Shown piece by piece: positions 24,640 through 35,878 of a stretch of DNA of 64,000 nt (position 1 is its first letter; every line of letters starts with the position of its first letter). This DNA comes from Nansenia antarctica (lineage: Eukaryota > Chordata > Actinopteri > Argentiniformes > Microstomatidae): NCBI GenBank assembly GCA_963989245.1, contig CAXDII010000446.1, positions 204,001-268,000 of the forward strand, read 5' to 3'. The position numbers and the translations under genes were made by a program. The notes beneath the pieces are model-generated. The model made no database searches. It had not been told where the DNA came from and worked only from the letters and a program-made list of their open reading frames with translations.

Positions 24640-27294
24640 TTACTCTAAATGACAATCAGAGCAACTTGAATTGCGTGTGTGCAGCCTTTTGCTCAAAAGT
24701 AATCAACGTTTCGTTTTCAGAGTCTCTTTTGACAATCTCTTCGAGAGCTGTTTTCAGTCATTAACAGAGCTGTTCTGAAAGTGTCCAAGCGGCCTGTTCT
24801 GAGAGTGGACTGTTTTTGCATTCGTTCTCAAGTTCTATCAGTGTTGTTTTCTGCTTTTCTGGAGCACATTTTGACTTGTTGCTGAATGCTCCTATAATGT
24901 AACTCTAAATGACAATCAGAGCAACTTGAATTGCGTGTGTGCAGCCTTTTGCTCAAAAGTGATCAACGTTTCGTTTTCGGAGTCTCTTTTGACAATCTCT
25001 TCGAGAGCTGTTTTCAGTCATTAACAGAGCTGTTCCGAAAGTGTCCAAGCGGCCTGTTCTTAGAGTGGACTGTTTTTTGCATTCGTTCTCAAGTTATATC
25101 AAACTATCAAAGTGTTGTTTTCTGCCTTTCACGAGCACATTTTGACTTGTTGTTGAATAATCCTATAATGTTACTCTAAATGACAATCAGAGCAACTTGA
25201 ATTGCGTGTGTGCAGCCTTTTGCTCAAAAGTAATCAACGTTTCGTTTTCAGAGTCTCTTTTGACAATCTCTTCGAGAGCTGTTTTCAGTCATTAACAGAG
25301 CTGTTCTGAAAGTGTCCAAGCGGCCTGTTCTGAGAGTGGACTGTTTTTGCATTCGTTCTCAAGTTCTATCAGTGTTGTTTTCTGCTTTTCTGGAGCACAT
25401 TTTGACTTGTTGCTGAATGCTCCTATAATGTAACTCTAAATGACAATCAGAGCAACTTGAATTGCGTGTGTGCAGCCTTTTGCTCAAAAGTGATCAACGT
25501 TTCGTTTTCGGAGTCTCTTTTGACAATCTCTTCGAGAGCTGTTTTCAGTCATTAACAGAGCTGTTCTGAAAGTGTCCAAGCGGCCTGTTCTTAGAGTGGA
25601 CTGTTTTTTGCATTCGTTCTCAAGTTATATCAAACTATCAAAGTGTTGTTTTCTGCCTTTCACGAGCACATTTTGACTTGTTGTTGAATAATCCTATAAT
25701 GTAACTCTAAATGACAATCAGAGCAACTTGAATTGCGTGTGTGCAGCCTTTTGCTCAAAAGTGATCAACGTTTCGTTTTCGGAGTCTCTTTTGACAATCT
25801 CTTCGAGAGCTGTTTTCAGTCATTAACAGAGCTGTTCTGAAAGTGTCCAAGCGGCCTGTTCTGAGAGTGGACTGTTTTTGCATTCGTTCTCAAGTTCTAT
25901 CAGTGTTGTTTTCTGCTTTTCTGGAGCACATTTTGACTTGTTGCTGAATGCTCCTATAATGTAACTCTAAATGACAATCAGAGCAACTTGAATTGCGTGT
26001 GTGCAGCCTTTTGCTCAAAAGTGATCAACGTTTCGTTTTCGGAGTCTCTTTTGACAATCTCTTCGAGAGCTGTTTTCAGTCATTAACAGAGCTGTTCTGA
26101 AAGTGTCCAAGCGGCCTGTTCTTAGAGTGGACTGTTTTTTGCATTCGTTCTCAAGTTATATCAAACTATCAAAGTGTTGTTTTCTGCCTTTCACGAGCAC
26201 ATTTTGACTTGTTGTTGAATAATCCTATAATGTTACTCTAAATGACAATCAGAGCAACTTGAATTGCGTGTGTGCAGCCTTTTGCTCAAAAGTAATCAAC
26301 GTTTCGTTTTCAGAGTCTCTTTTGACAATCTCTTCGAGAGCTGTTTTCAGTCATTAACAGAGCTGTTCTGAAAGTGTCCAAGCGGCCTGTTCTGAGAGTG
26401 GACTGTTTTTGCATTCGTTCTCAAGTTCTATCAGTGTTGTTTTCTGCTTTTCTGGAGCACATTTTGACTTGTTGCTGAATGCTCCTATAATGTAACTCTA
26501 AATGACAATCAGAGCAACTTGAATTGCGTGTGTGCAGCCTTTTGCTCAAAAGTGATCAACGTTTCGTTTTCGGAGTCTCTTTTGACAATCTCTTCGAGAG
26601 CTGTTTTCAGTCATTAACAGAGCTGTTCTGAAAGTGTCCAAGCGGCCTGTTCTTAGAGTGGACTGTTTTTTGCATTCGTTCTCAAGTTATATCAAACTAT
26701 CAAAGTGTTGTTTTCTGCCTTTCACGAGCACATTTTGACTTGTTGTTGAATAATCCTATAATGTTACTCTAAATGACAATCAGAGCAACTTGAATTGCGT
26801 GTGTGCAGCCTTTTGCTCAAAAGTAATCAACGTTTCGTTTTCAGAGTCTCTTTTGACAATCTCTTCGAGAGCTGTTTTCAGTCATTAACAGAGCTGTTCT
26901 GAAAGTGTCCAAGCGGCCTGTTCTGAGAGTGGACTGTTTTTGCATTCGTTCTCAAGTTCTATCAGTGTTGTTTTCTGCTTTTCTGGAGCACATTTTGACT
27001 TGTTGCTGAATGCTCCTATAATGTAACTCTAAATGACAATCAGAGCAACTTGAATTGCGTGTGTGCAGCCTTTTGCTCAAAAGTGATCAACGTTTCGTTT
27101 TCGGAGTCTCTTTTGATAATCTCTTCGAGAGCTGTTTTCAGTCATTAACAGAGCTGTTCTGAAAGTGTCCAAGCGGCCTGTTCTTAGAGTGGACTGTTTT
27201 TTGCATTCGTTCTCAAGTTATATCAAACTATCAAAGTGTTGTTTTCTGCCTTTCACGAGCACATTTTGACTTGTTGTTGAATAATCCTATAATG
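24640..27294. repeat. Five tandem S/M4 dimers (531 bp period)
   Basis: Short and M4 units alternate, with starts at 24640/24900, 25171/25431, 25702/25962, 26233/26493 and 26764/27024. The short member of the third dimer (25702) is the S1 chimera. The M4 at 24900 carries T137C (base 25,036), which converts an in-frame TGA to CGA. The M4 at 27024 carries a private C to T at 27,117. The 531 bp dimer is the smallest regular higher-order unit in the window. Confidence 0.93.
25702..25961. repeat. Chimeric short monomer S1 (M1-like front, S tail)
   Basis: Bases 2, 62 and 80 are in the M1/M4 state (A, G, G), but from the shortened T run onward the unit is S type, including the 8 bp loss and all six tail substitutions. 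The switch lies between unit bases 81 and 173, because G162 is shared by M1 and S. The same chimera is found at 34557-34816, 35348-35607 and 40193-40452. Crossover or gene conversion between an S and an M1/M4 unit is the simplest origin. Confidence 0.88.
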
Positions 27295-29180
27295 TAACTC
27301 TAAATGACAATCAGAGCAACTTGAATTGCGTGTGTGCAGCCTTTTGCTCAAAAGTGATCAACGTTTCGTTTTCGGAGTCTCTTTTGACAATCTCTTCGAG
27401 AGCTGTTTTCAGTCATTAACAGAGCTGTTCTGAAAGTGTCCAAGCGGCCTGTTCTTAGAGTGGACTGTTTTTTGCATTCGTTCTCAAGTTATATCAAACT
27501 ATCAAAGTGTTGTTTTCTGCCTTTCACGAGCACATTTTGACTTGTTGTTGAATAATCCTATAATGTAACTCTAAATGACAATCAGAGCAACTTGAATTGC
27601 GTGTGTGCAGCCTTTTGCTCAAAAGTGATCAACGTTTCGTTTTCGGAGTCTCTTTTGACAATCTCTTCGAGAGCTGTTTTCAGTCATTAACAGAGCTGTT
27701 CTGAAAGTGTCCAAGCGGCCTGTTCTGAGAGTGGACTGTTTTTTGCATTCGTTCTCAAGTTATATCAAACTATCAAAGTGTTATTTTCTGCCTTTCACGA
27801 GCACATTTTGACTTGTTGTTGAATAATCCTATAATGTAACTCTAAATGACAACCAGAGCAACTTGAATTGCGTGTGTGCAGCCTTTTGCTCAAAAGTGAT
27901 CAACGTTTCGTTTTCAGAGTCTCTTTTGACAATCTCTTCGAGAGCTGTTTTCAGTCATTAACAGAGCTGTTCTGAAAGTGTCCAAGCGGCCTGTTCTTAG
28001 AGTGGACTGTTTTTTGCATTCGTTCTCAAGTTATATCAAACTATCAAAGTGTTGTTTTCTGCCTTTCACGAGCACATTTTGACTTGTTGTTGAATAATCC
28101 TATAATGTTACTCTAAATGACAATCAGAGCAACTTGAATTGCGTGTGTGCAGCCTTTTGCTCAAAAGTAATCAACGTTTCGTTTTCAGAGTCTCTTTTGA
28201 CAATCTCTTCGAGAGCTGTTTTCAGTCATTAACAGAGCTGTTCTGAAAGTGTCCAAGCGGCCTGTTCTTAGAGTGGACTGTTTTTTGCATTCGTTCTCAA
28301 GTTATATCAAACTATCAAAGTGTTGTTTTCTGCCTTTCACGAGCACATTTTGACTTGTTGTTGAATAATCCTATAATGTTACTCTAAATAACAATCAGAG
28401 CAACTTGAATTGCGTGTGTGCAGCCTTTTGCTCAAAAGTAATCAACGTTTCGTTTTCAGAGTCTCTTTTGACAATCTCTTCGAGAGCTGTTTTCAGTCAT
28501 TAACAGAGCTGTTCTGAAAGTGTCCAAGCGGCCTGTTCTGAGAGTGGACTGTTTTTGCATTCGTTCTCAAGTTCTATCAGTGTTGTTTTCTGCCTTTCAC
28601 GAGCACATTTTGACTTGTTGTTGAATAATCCTATAATGTAACTCTAAATGACAATCAGAGCAACTTGAATTGCGTGTGTGCAGCCTTTTGCTCAAAAGTG
28701 ATCAACGTTTCGTTTTCGGAGTCTCTTTTGACAATCTCTTCGAGAGCTGTTTTCAGTCATTAACAGAGCTGTTCTGAAAGTGTCCAAGCGGCCTGTTCTG
28801 AGAGTGGACTGTTTTTTGCATTCGTTCTCAAGTTATATCAAACTATCAAAGTGTTGTTTTCTGCCTTTCACGAGCACATTTTGACTTGTTGTTGAATAAT
28901 CCTATAATGTAACTCTAAATGACAATCAGAGCAACTTGAATTGCGTGTGTGCAGCCTTTTGCTCAAAAGTGATCAACGTTTCGTTTTCGGAGTCTCTTTT
29001 GACAATCTCTTCGAGAGCTGTTTTCAGTCATTAACAGAGCTGTTCTGAAAGTGTCCAAGCGGCCTGTTCTTAGAGTGGACTGTTTTTTGCATTCGTTCTC
29101 AAGTTATATCAAACTATCAAAGTGTTGTTTTCTGCCTTTCACGAGCACATTTTGACTTGTTGTTGAATAATCCTATAATG
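27295..29180. repeat. Marker block M4, M1(G218A), M2(T17C), M3, SL, M1, M4
   Basis: Units start at 27295, 27566, 27837, 28108, 28379 (SL, 260 bp), 28639 and 28910. The run G218A, then T17C, then plain M3, then SL with G12A, then M1 is a strong signature. It recurs at 35879 and 41786, at offsets of 8,313 and 14,220 bp. G218A also marks units at 16261, 18158 and 19242, linking this block to the seven-unit repeats far to the left. Confidence 0.9.
28379..28638. repeat. Chimeric short monomer SL (S front, long-type tail)
   Basis: The unit has T2, A62, A80, G162 and the three S-type deletions (260 bp in total), but its last 45 bases carry all six long-type tail states. The breakpoint falls between unit bases 213 and 227, where the two lineages share an identical stretch. 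A private-looking G12A is shared with the other two SL units at 36692-36951 and 42599-42858, so the three descend from one recombinant spread by block duplication. Confidence 0.92.
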
Positions 29181-31868
29181 TAACTCTAAATGACAATCAG
29201 AGCAACTTGAATTGCGTGTGTGCAGCCTTTTGCTCAAAAGTGATCAACGTTTCGTTTTCAGAGTCTCTTTTGACAATCTCTTCGAGAGCTGTTTTCAGTC
29301 ATTAACAGAGCTGTTCTGAAAGTGTCCAAGCGGCCTGTTCTTAGAGTGGACTGTTTTTTGCATTCGTTCTCAAGTTATATCAAACTATCAAAGTGTTGTT
29401 TTCTGCCTTTCACGAGCACATTTTGACTTGTTGTTGAATAATCCTATAATGTAACTCTAAATGACAATCAGAGCAACTTGAATTGCGTGTGTGCAGCCTT
29501 TTGCTCAAAAGTGATCAACGTTTCGTTTTCGGAGTCTCTTTTGACAATCTCTTCGAGAGCTGTTTTCAGTCATTAACAGAGCTGTTCTGAAAGTGTCCAA
29601 GCGGCCTGTTCTGAGAGTGGACTGTTTTTTGCATTCGTTCTCAAGTTATATCAAACTATCAAAGTGTTGTTTTCTGCCTTTCACGAGCACATTTTGACTT
29701 GTTGTTGAATAATCCTATAATGTTACTCTAAATGACAATCAGAGCAACTTGAATTGCGTGTGTGCAGCCTTTTGCTCAAAAGTAATCAACGTTTCGTTTT
29801 CAGAGTCTCTTTTGACAATCTCTTCGAGAGCTGTTTTCAGTCATTAACAGAGCTGTTCTGAAAGTGTCCAAGCGGCCTGTTCTTAGAGTGGACTGTTTTT
29901 TGCATTCGTTCTCAAGTTATATCAAACTATCAAAGTGTTGTTTTCTGCCTTTCACGAGCACATTTTGACTTGTTGTTGAATAATCCTATAATGTTACTCT
30001 AAATGACAATCAGAGCAACTTGAATTGCGTGTGTGCAGCCTTTTGCTCAAAAGTAATCAACGTTTCGTTTTCAGAGTCTCTTTTGACAATCTCTTCGAGA
30101 GCTGTTTTCAGTCATTAACAGAGCTGTTCTGAAAGTGTCCAAGCGGCCTGTTCTGAGAGTGGACTGTTTTTGCATTCGTTCTCAAGTTCTATCAGTGTTG
30201 TTTTCTGCTTTTCTGGAGCACATTTTGACTTGTTGCTGAATGCTCCTATAATGTAACTCTAAATGACAATCAGAGCAACTTGAATTGCGTGTGTGCAGCC
30301 TTTTGCTCAAAAGTGATCAACGTTTCGTTTTCGGAGTCTCTTTTGACAATCTCTTCGAGAGCTGTTTTCAGTCATTAACAGAGCTGTTCTGAAAGTGTCC
30401 AAGCGGCCTGTTCTTAGAGTGGACTGTTTTTTGCATTCGTTCTCAAGTTATATCAAACTATCAAAGTGTTGTTTTCTGCCTTTCACGAGCACATTTTGAC
30501 TTGTTGTTGAATAATCCTATAATGTAACTCTAAATGACAATCAGAGCAACTTGAATTGCGTGTGTGCAGCCTTTTGCTCAAAAGTGATCAACGTTTCGTT
30601 TTCAGAGTCTCTTTTGACAATCTCTTCGAGAGCTGTTTTCAGTCATTAACAGAGCTGTTCTGAAAGTGTCCAAGCGGCCTGTTCTTAGAGTGGACTGTTT
30701 TTTGCATTCGTTCTCAAGTTATATCAAACTATCAAAGTGTTGTTTTCTGCCTTTCACGAGCACATTTTGACTTGTTGTTGAATAATCCTATAATGTAACT
30801 CTAAATGACAATCAGAGCAACTTGAATTGCGTGTGTGCAGCCTTTTGCTCAAAAGTGATCAACGTTTCGTTTTCGGAGTCTCTTTTGACAATCTCTTCGA
30901 GAGCTGTTTTCAGTCATTAACAGAGCTGTTCTGAAAGTGTCCAAGCGGCCTGTTCTGAGAGTGGACTGTTTTTTGCATTCGTTCTCAAGTTATATCAAAC
31001 TATCAAAGTGTTGTTTTCTGCCTTTCACGAGCACATTTTGACTTGTTGTTGAATAATCCTATAATGTTACTCTAAATGACAATCAGAGCAACTTGAATTG
31101 CGTGTGTGCAGCCTTTTGCTCAAAAGTAATCAACGTTTCGTTTTCAGAGTCTCTTTTGACAATCTCTTCGAGAGCTGTTTTCAGTCATTAACAGAGCTGT
31201 TCTGAAAGTGTCCAAGCGGCCTGTTCTTAGAGTGGACTGTTTTTTGCATTCGTTCTCAAGTTATATCAAACTATCAAAGTGTTGTTTTCTGCCTTTCACG
31301 AGCACATTTTGACTTGTTGTTGAATAATCCTATAATGTTACTCTAAATGACAATCAGAGCAACTTGAATTGCGTGTGTGCAGCCTTTTGCTCAAAAGTAA
31401 TCAACGTTTCGTTTTCAGAGTCTCTTTTGACAATCTCTTCGAGAGCTGTTTTCAGTCATTAACAGAGCTGTTCTGAAAGTGTCCAAGCGGCCTGTTCTGA
31501 GAGTGGACTGTTTTTGCATTCGTTCTCAAGTTCTATCAGTGTTGTTTTCTGCTTTTCTGGAGCACATTTTGACTTGTTGCTGAATGCTCCTATAATGTAA
31601 CTCTAAATGACAATCAGAGCAACTTGAATTGCGTGTGTGCAGCCTTTTGCTCAAAAGTGATCAACGTTTCGTTTTCGGAGTCTCTTTTGACAATCTCTTC
31701 GAGAGCTGTTTTCAGTCATTAACAGAGCTGTTCTGAAAGTGTCCAAGCGGCCTGTTCTTAGAGTGGACTGTTTTTTGCATTCGTTCTCAAGTTATATCAA
31801 ACTATCAAAGTGTTGTTTTCTGCCTTTCACGAGCACATTTTGACTTGTTGTTGAATAATCCTATAATG
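29181..31868. repeat. Five-unit module M2-M1-M3-S-M4 in two copies (2 x 1,344 bp)
   Basis: Starts are 29181, 29452, 29723, 29994, 30254 for copy 1 and 30525, 30796, 31067, 31338, 31598 for copy 2, with no difference found. The same module recurs at 44485 and 45829, at 49070 and 50414, at 55010 and 56354, and singly at 38578 and 60668. It is the most widely reused module of the right half. Confidence 0.93.
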
Positions 31869-33494
31869 TAACTCTAAATGACAATCAGAGCAACTTGAAT
31901 TGCGTGTGTGCAGCCTTTTGCTCAAAAGTGATCAACGTTTCGTTTTCGGAGTCTCTTTTGACAATCTCTTCGAGAGCTGTTTTCAGTCATTAACAGAGCT
32001 GTTCTGAAAGTGTCCAAGCGGCCTGTTCTTAGAGTGGACTGTTTTTTGCATTCGTTCTCAAGTTATATCAAACTATCAAAGTGTTGTTTTCTGCCTTTCA
32101 CGAGCACATTTTGACTTGTTGTTGAATAATCCTATAATGTAACTCTAAATGACAATCAGAGCAACTTGAATTGCGTGTGTGCAGCCTTTTGCTCAAAAGT
32201 GATCAACGTTTCGTTTTCGGAGTCTCTTTTGACAATCTCTTCGAGAGCTGTTTTCAGTCATTAACAGAGCTGTTCTGAAAGTGTCCAAGCGGCCTGTTCT
32301 GAGAGTGGACTGTTTTTTGCATTCGTTCTCAAGTTATATCAAACTATCAAAGTGTTGTTTTCTGCCTTTCACGAGCACATTTTGACTTGTTGTTGAATAA
32401 TCCTATAATGTAACTCTAAATGACAATCAGAGCAACTTGAATTGCGTGTGTGCAGCCTTTTGCTCAAAAGTGATCAACGTTTCGTTTTCGGAGTCTCTTT
32501 TGACAATCTCTTCGAGAGCTGTTTTCAGTCATTAACAGAGCTGTTCTGAAAGTGTCCAAGCGGCCTGTTCTTAGAGTGGACTGTTTTTTGCATTCGTTCT
32601 CAAGTTATATCAAACTATCAAAGTGTTGTTTTCTGCCTTTCACGAGCACATTTTGACTTGTTGTTGAATAATCCTATAATGTAACTCTAAATGACAATCA
32701 GAGCAACTTGAATTGCGTGTGTGCAGCCTTTTGCTCAAAAGTGATCAACGTTTCGTTTTCAGAGTCTCTTTTGACAATCTCTTCGAGAGCTGTTTTCAGT
32801 CATTAACAGAGCTGTTCTGAAAGTGTCCAAGCGGCCTGTTCTTAGAGTGGACTGTTTTTTGCATTCGTTCTCAAGTTATATCAAACTATCAAAGTGTTGT
32901 TTTCTGCCTTTCACGAGCACATTTTGACTTGTTGTTGAATAATCCTATAATGTAACTCTAAATGACAATCAGAGCAACTTGAATTGCGTGTGTGCAGCCT
33001 TTTGCTCAAAAGTGATCAACGTTTCGTTTTCGGAGTCTCTTTTGACAATCTCTTCGAGAGCTGTTTTCAGTCATTAACAGAGCTGTTCTGAAAGTGTCCA
33101 AGCGGCCTGTTCTTAGAGTGGACTGTTTTTTGCATTCGTTCTCAAGTTATATCAAACTATCAAAGTGTTGTTTTCTGCCTTTCACGAGCACATTTTGACT
33201 TGTTGTTGAATAATCCTATAATGTAACTCTAAATGACAATCAGAGCAACTTGAATTGCGTGTGTGCAGCCTTTTGCTCAAAAGTGATCAACGTTTCGTTT
33301 TCAGAGTCTCTTTTGACAATCTCTTCGAGAGCTGTTTTCAGTCATTAACAGAGCTGTTCTGAAAGTGTCCAAGCGGCCTGTTCTTAGAGTGGACTGTTTT
33401 TTGCATTCGTTCTCAAGTTATATCAAACTATCAAAGTGTTGTTTTCTGCCTTTCACGAGCACATTTTGACTTGTTGTTGAATAATCCTATAATG
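31869..33494. repeat. M4-M1-M4-M2-M4-M2, start of the 8,855 bp offset duplicate
   Basis: Units start at 31869 (M4), 32140 (M1), 32411 (M4), 32682 (M2), 32953 (M4) and 33224 (M2). They match 23,014-24,639 unit for unit, except that the M4 at 32411 lacks the G234A of its counterpart at 23556. The match continues to 35,347. Confidence 0.88.
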
Positions 33495-35878
33495 TTACTC
33501 TAAATGACAATCAGAGCAACTTGAATTGCGTGTGTGCAGCCTTTTGCTCAAAAGTAATCAACGTTTCGTTTTCAGAGTCTCTTTTGACAATCTCTTCGAG
33601 AGCTGTTTTCAGTCATTAACAGAGCTGTTCTGAAAGTGTCCAAGCGGCCTGTTCTGAGAGTGGACTGTTTTTGCATTCGTTCTCAAGTTCTATCAGTGTT
33701 GTTTTCTGCTTTTCTGGAGCACATTTTGACTTGTTGCTGAATGCTCCTATAATGTAACTCTAAATGACAATCAGAGCAACTTGAATTGCGTGTGTGCAGC
33801 CTTTTGCTCAAAAGTGATCAACGTTTCGTTTTCGGAGTCTCTTTTGACAATCTCTTCGAGAGCTGTTTTCAGTCATTAACAGAGCTGTTCCGAAAGTGTC
33901 CAAGCGGCCTGTTCTTAGAGTGGACTGTTTTTTGCATTCGTTCTCAAGTTATATCAAACTATCAAAGTGTTGTTTTCTGCCTTTCACGAGCACATTTTGA
34001 CTTGTTGTTGAATAATCCTATAATGTTACTCTAAATGACAATCAGAGCAACTTGAATTGCGTGTGTGCAGCCTTTTGCTCAAAAGTAATCAACGTTTCGT
34101 TTTCAGAGTCTCTTTTGACAATCTCTTCGAGAGCTGTTTTCAGTCATTAACAGAGCTGTTCTGAAAGTGTCCAAGCGGCCTGTTCTGAGAGTGGACTGTT
34201 TTTGCATTCGTTCTCAAGTTCTATCAGTGTTGTTTTCTGCTTTTCTGGAGCACATTTTGACTTGTTGCTGAATGCTCCTATAATGTAACTCTAAATGACA
34301 ATCAGAGCAACTTGAATTGCGTGTGTGCAGCCTTTTGCTCAAAAGTGATCAACGTTTCGTTTTCGGAGTCTCTTTTGACAATCTCTTCGAGAGCTGTTTT
34401 CAGTCATTAACAGAGCTGTTCTGAAAGTGTCCAAGCGGCCTGTTCTTAGAGTGGACTGTTTTTTGCATTCGTTCTCAAGTTATATCAAACTATCAAAGTG
34501 TTGTTTTCTGCCTTTCACGAGCACATTTTGACTTGTTGTTGAATAATCCTATAATGTAACTCTAAATGACAATCAGAGCAACTTGAATTGCGTGTGTGCA
34601 GCCTTTTGCTCAAAAGTGATCAACGTTTCGTTTTCGGAGTCTCTTTTGACAATCTCTTCGAGAGCTGTTTTCAGTCATTAACAGAGCTGTTCTGAAAGTG
34701 TCCAAGCGGCCTGTTCTGAGAGTGGACTGTTTTTGCATTCGTTCTCAAGTTCTATCAGTGTTGTTTTCTGCTTTTCTGGAGCACATTTTGACTTGTTGCT
34801 GAATGCTCCTATAATGTAACTCTAAATGACAATCAGAGCAACTTGAATTGCGTGTGTGCAGCCTTTTGCTCAAAAGTGATCAACGTTTCGTTTTCGGAGT
34901 CTCTTTTGACAATCTCTTCGAGAGCTGTTTTCAGTCATTAACAGAGCTGTTCTGAAAGTGTCCAAGCGGCCTGTTCTTAGAGTGGACTGTTTTTTGCATT
35001 CGTTCTCAAGTTATATCAAACTATCAAAGTGTTGTTTTCTGCCTTTCACGAGCACATTTTGACTTGTTGTTGAATAATCCTATAATGTTACTCTAAATGA
35101 CAATCAGAGCAACTTGAATTGCGTGTGTGCAGCCTTTTGCTCAAAAGTAATCAACGTTTCGTTTTCAGAGTCTCTTTTGACAATCTCTTCGAGAGCTGTT
35201 TTCAGTCATTAACAGAGCTGTTCTGAAAGTGTCCAAGCGGCCTGTTCTGAGAGTGGACTGTTTTTGCATTCGTTCTCAAGTTCTATCAGTGTTGTTTTCT
35301 GCTTTTCTGGAGCACATTTTGACTTGTTGCTGAATGCTCCTATAATGTAACTCTAAATGACAATCAGAGCAACTTGAATTGCGTGTGTGCAGCCTTTTGC
35401 TCAAAAGTGATCAACGTTTCGTTTTCGGAGTCTCTTTTGACAATCTCTTCGAGAGCTGTTTTCAGTCATTAACAGAGCTGTTCTGAAAGTGTCCAAGCGG
35501 CCTGTTCTGAGAGTGGACTGTTTTTGCATTCGTTCTCAAGTTCTATCAGTGTTGTTTTCTGCTTTTCTGGAGCACATTTTGACTTGTTGCTGAATGCTCC
35601 TATAATGTAACTCTAAATGACAATCAGAGCAACTTGAATTGCGTGTGTGCAGCCTTTTGCTCAAAAGTGATCAACGTTTCGTTTTCGGAGTCTCTTTTGA
35701 CAATCTCTTCGAGAGCTGTTTTCAGTCATTAACAGAGCTGTTCTGAAAGTGTCCAAGCGGCCTGTTCTTAGAGTGGACTGTTTTTTGCATTCGTTCTCAA
35801 GTTATATCAAACTATCAAAGTGTTGTTTTCTGCCTTTCACGAGCACATTTTGACTTGTTGTTGAATAATCCTATAATG
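33495..35878. repeat. S/M4 alternating array, second copy
   Basis: Order is S, M4(T137C), S, M4, S1, M4, S, S1, M4, with starts at 33495, 33755, 34026, 34286, 34557, 34817, 35088, 35348 and 35608. The first seven units repeat 24,640-26,492, including T137C (33,891 against 25,036) and the S1 unit in fifth place. After that the copies diverge: here two short units (35088 and 35348) are adjacent, the only such pair in the window, while the earlier copy continues M4-S-M4. Confidence 0.9.

Noticed and set aside
24931..25179. 82-codon open reading frame
   Set aside because: It lies wholly within the satellite, begins with TTG, and is open only because of T137C at 25,036. The same frame is closed by TGA in nearly all other units. 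No domain or signal is visible.
33786..34034. 82-codon open reading frame identical to the one at 24,931
   Set aside because: It is the same T137C unit copied by the 8,855 bp offset duplication. Sequence identity here reflects array duplication, not protein conservation.
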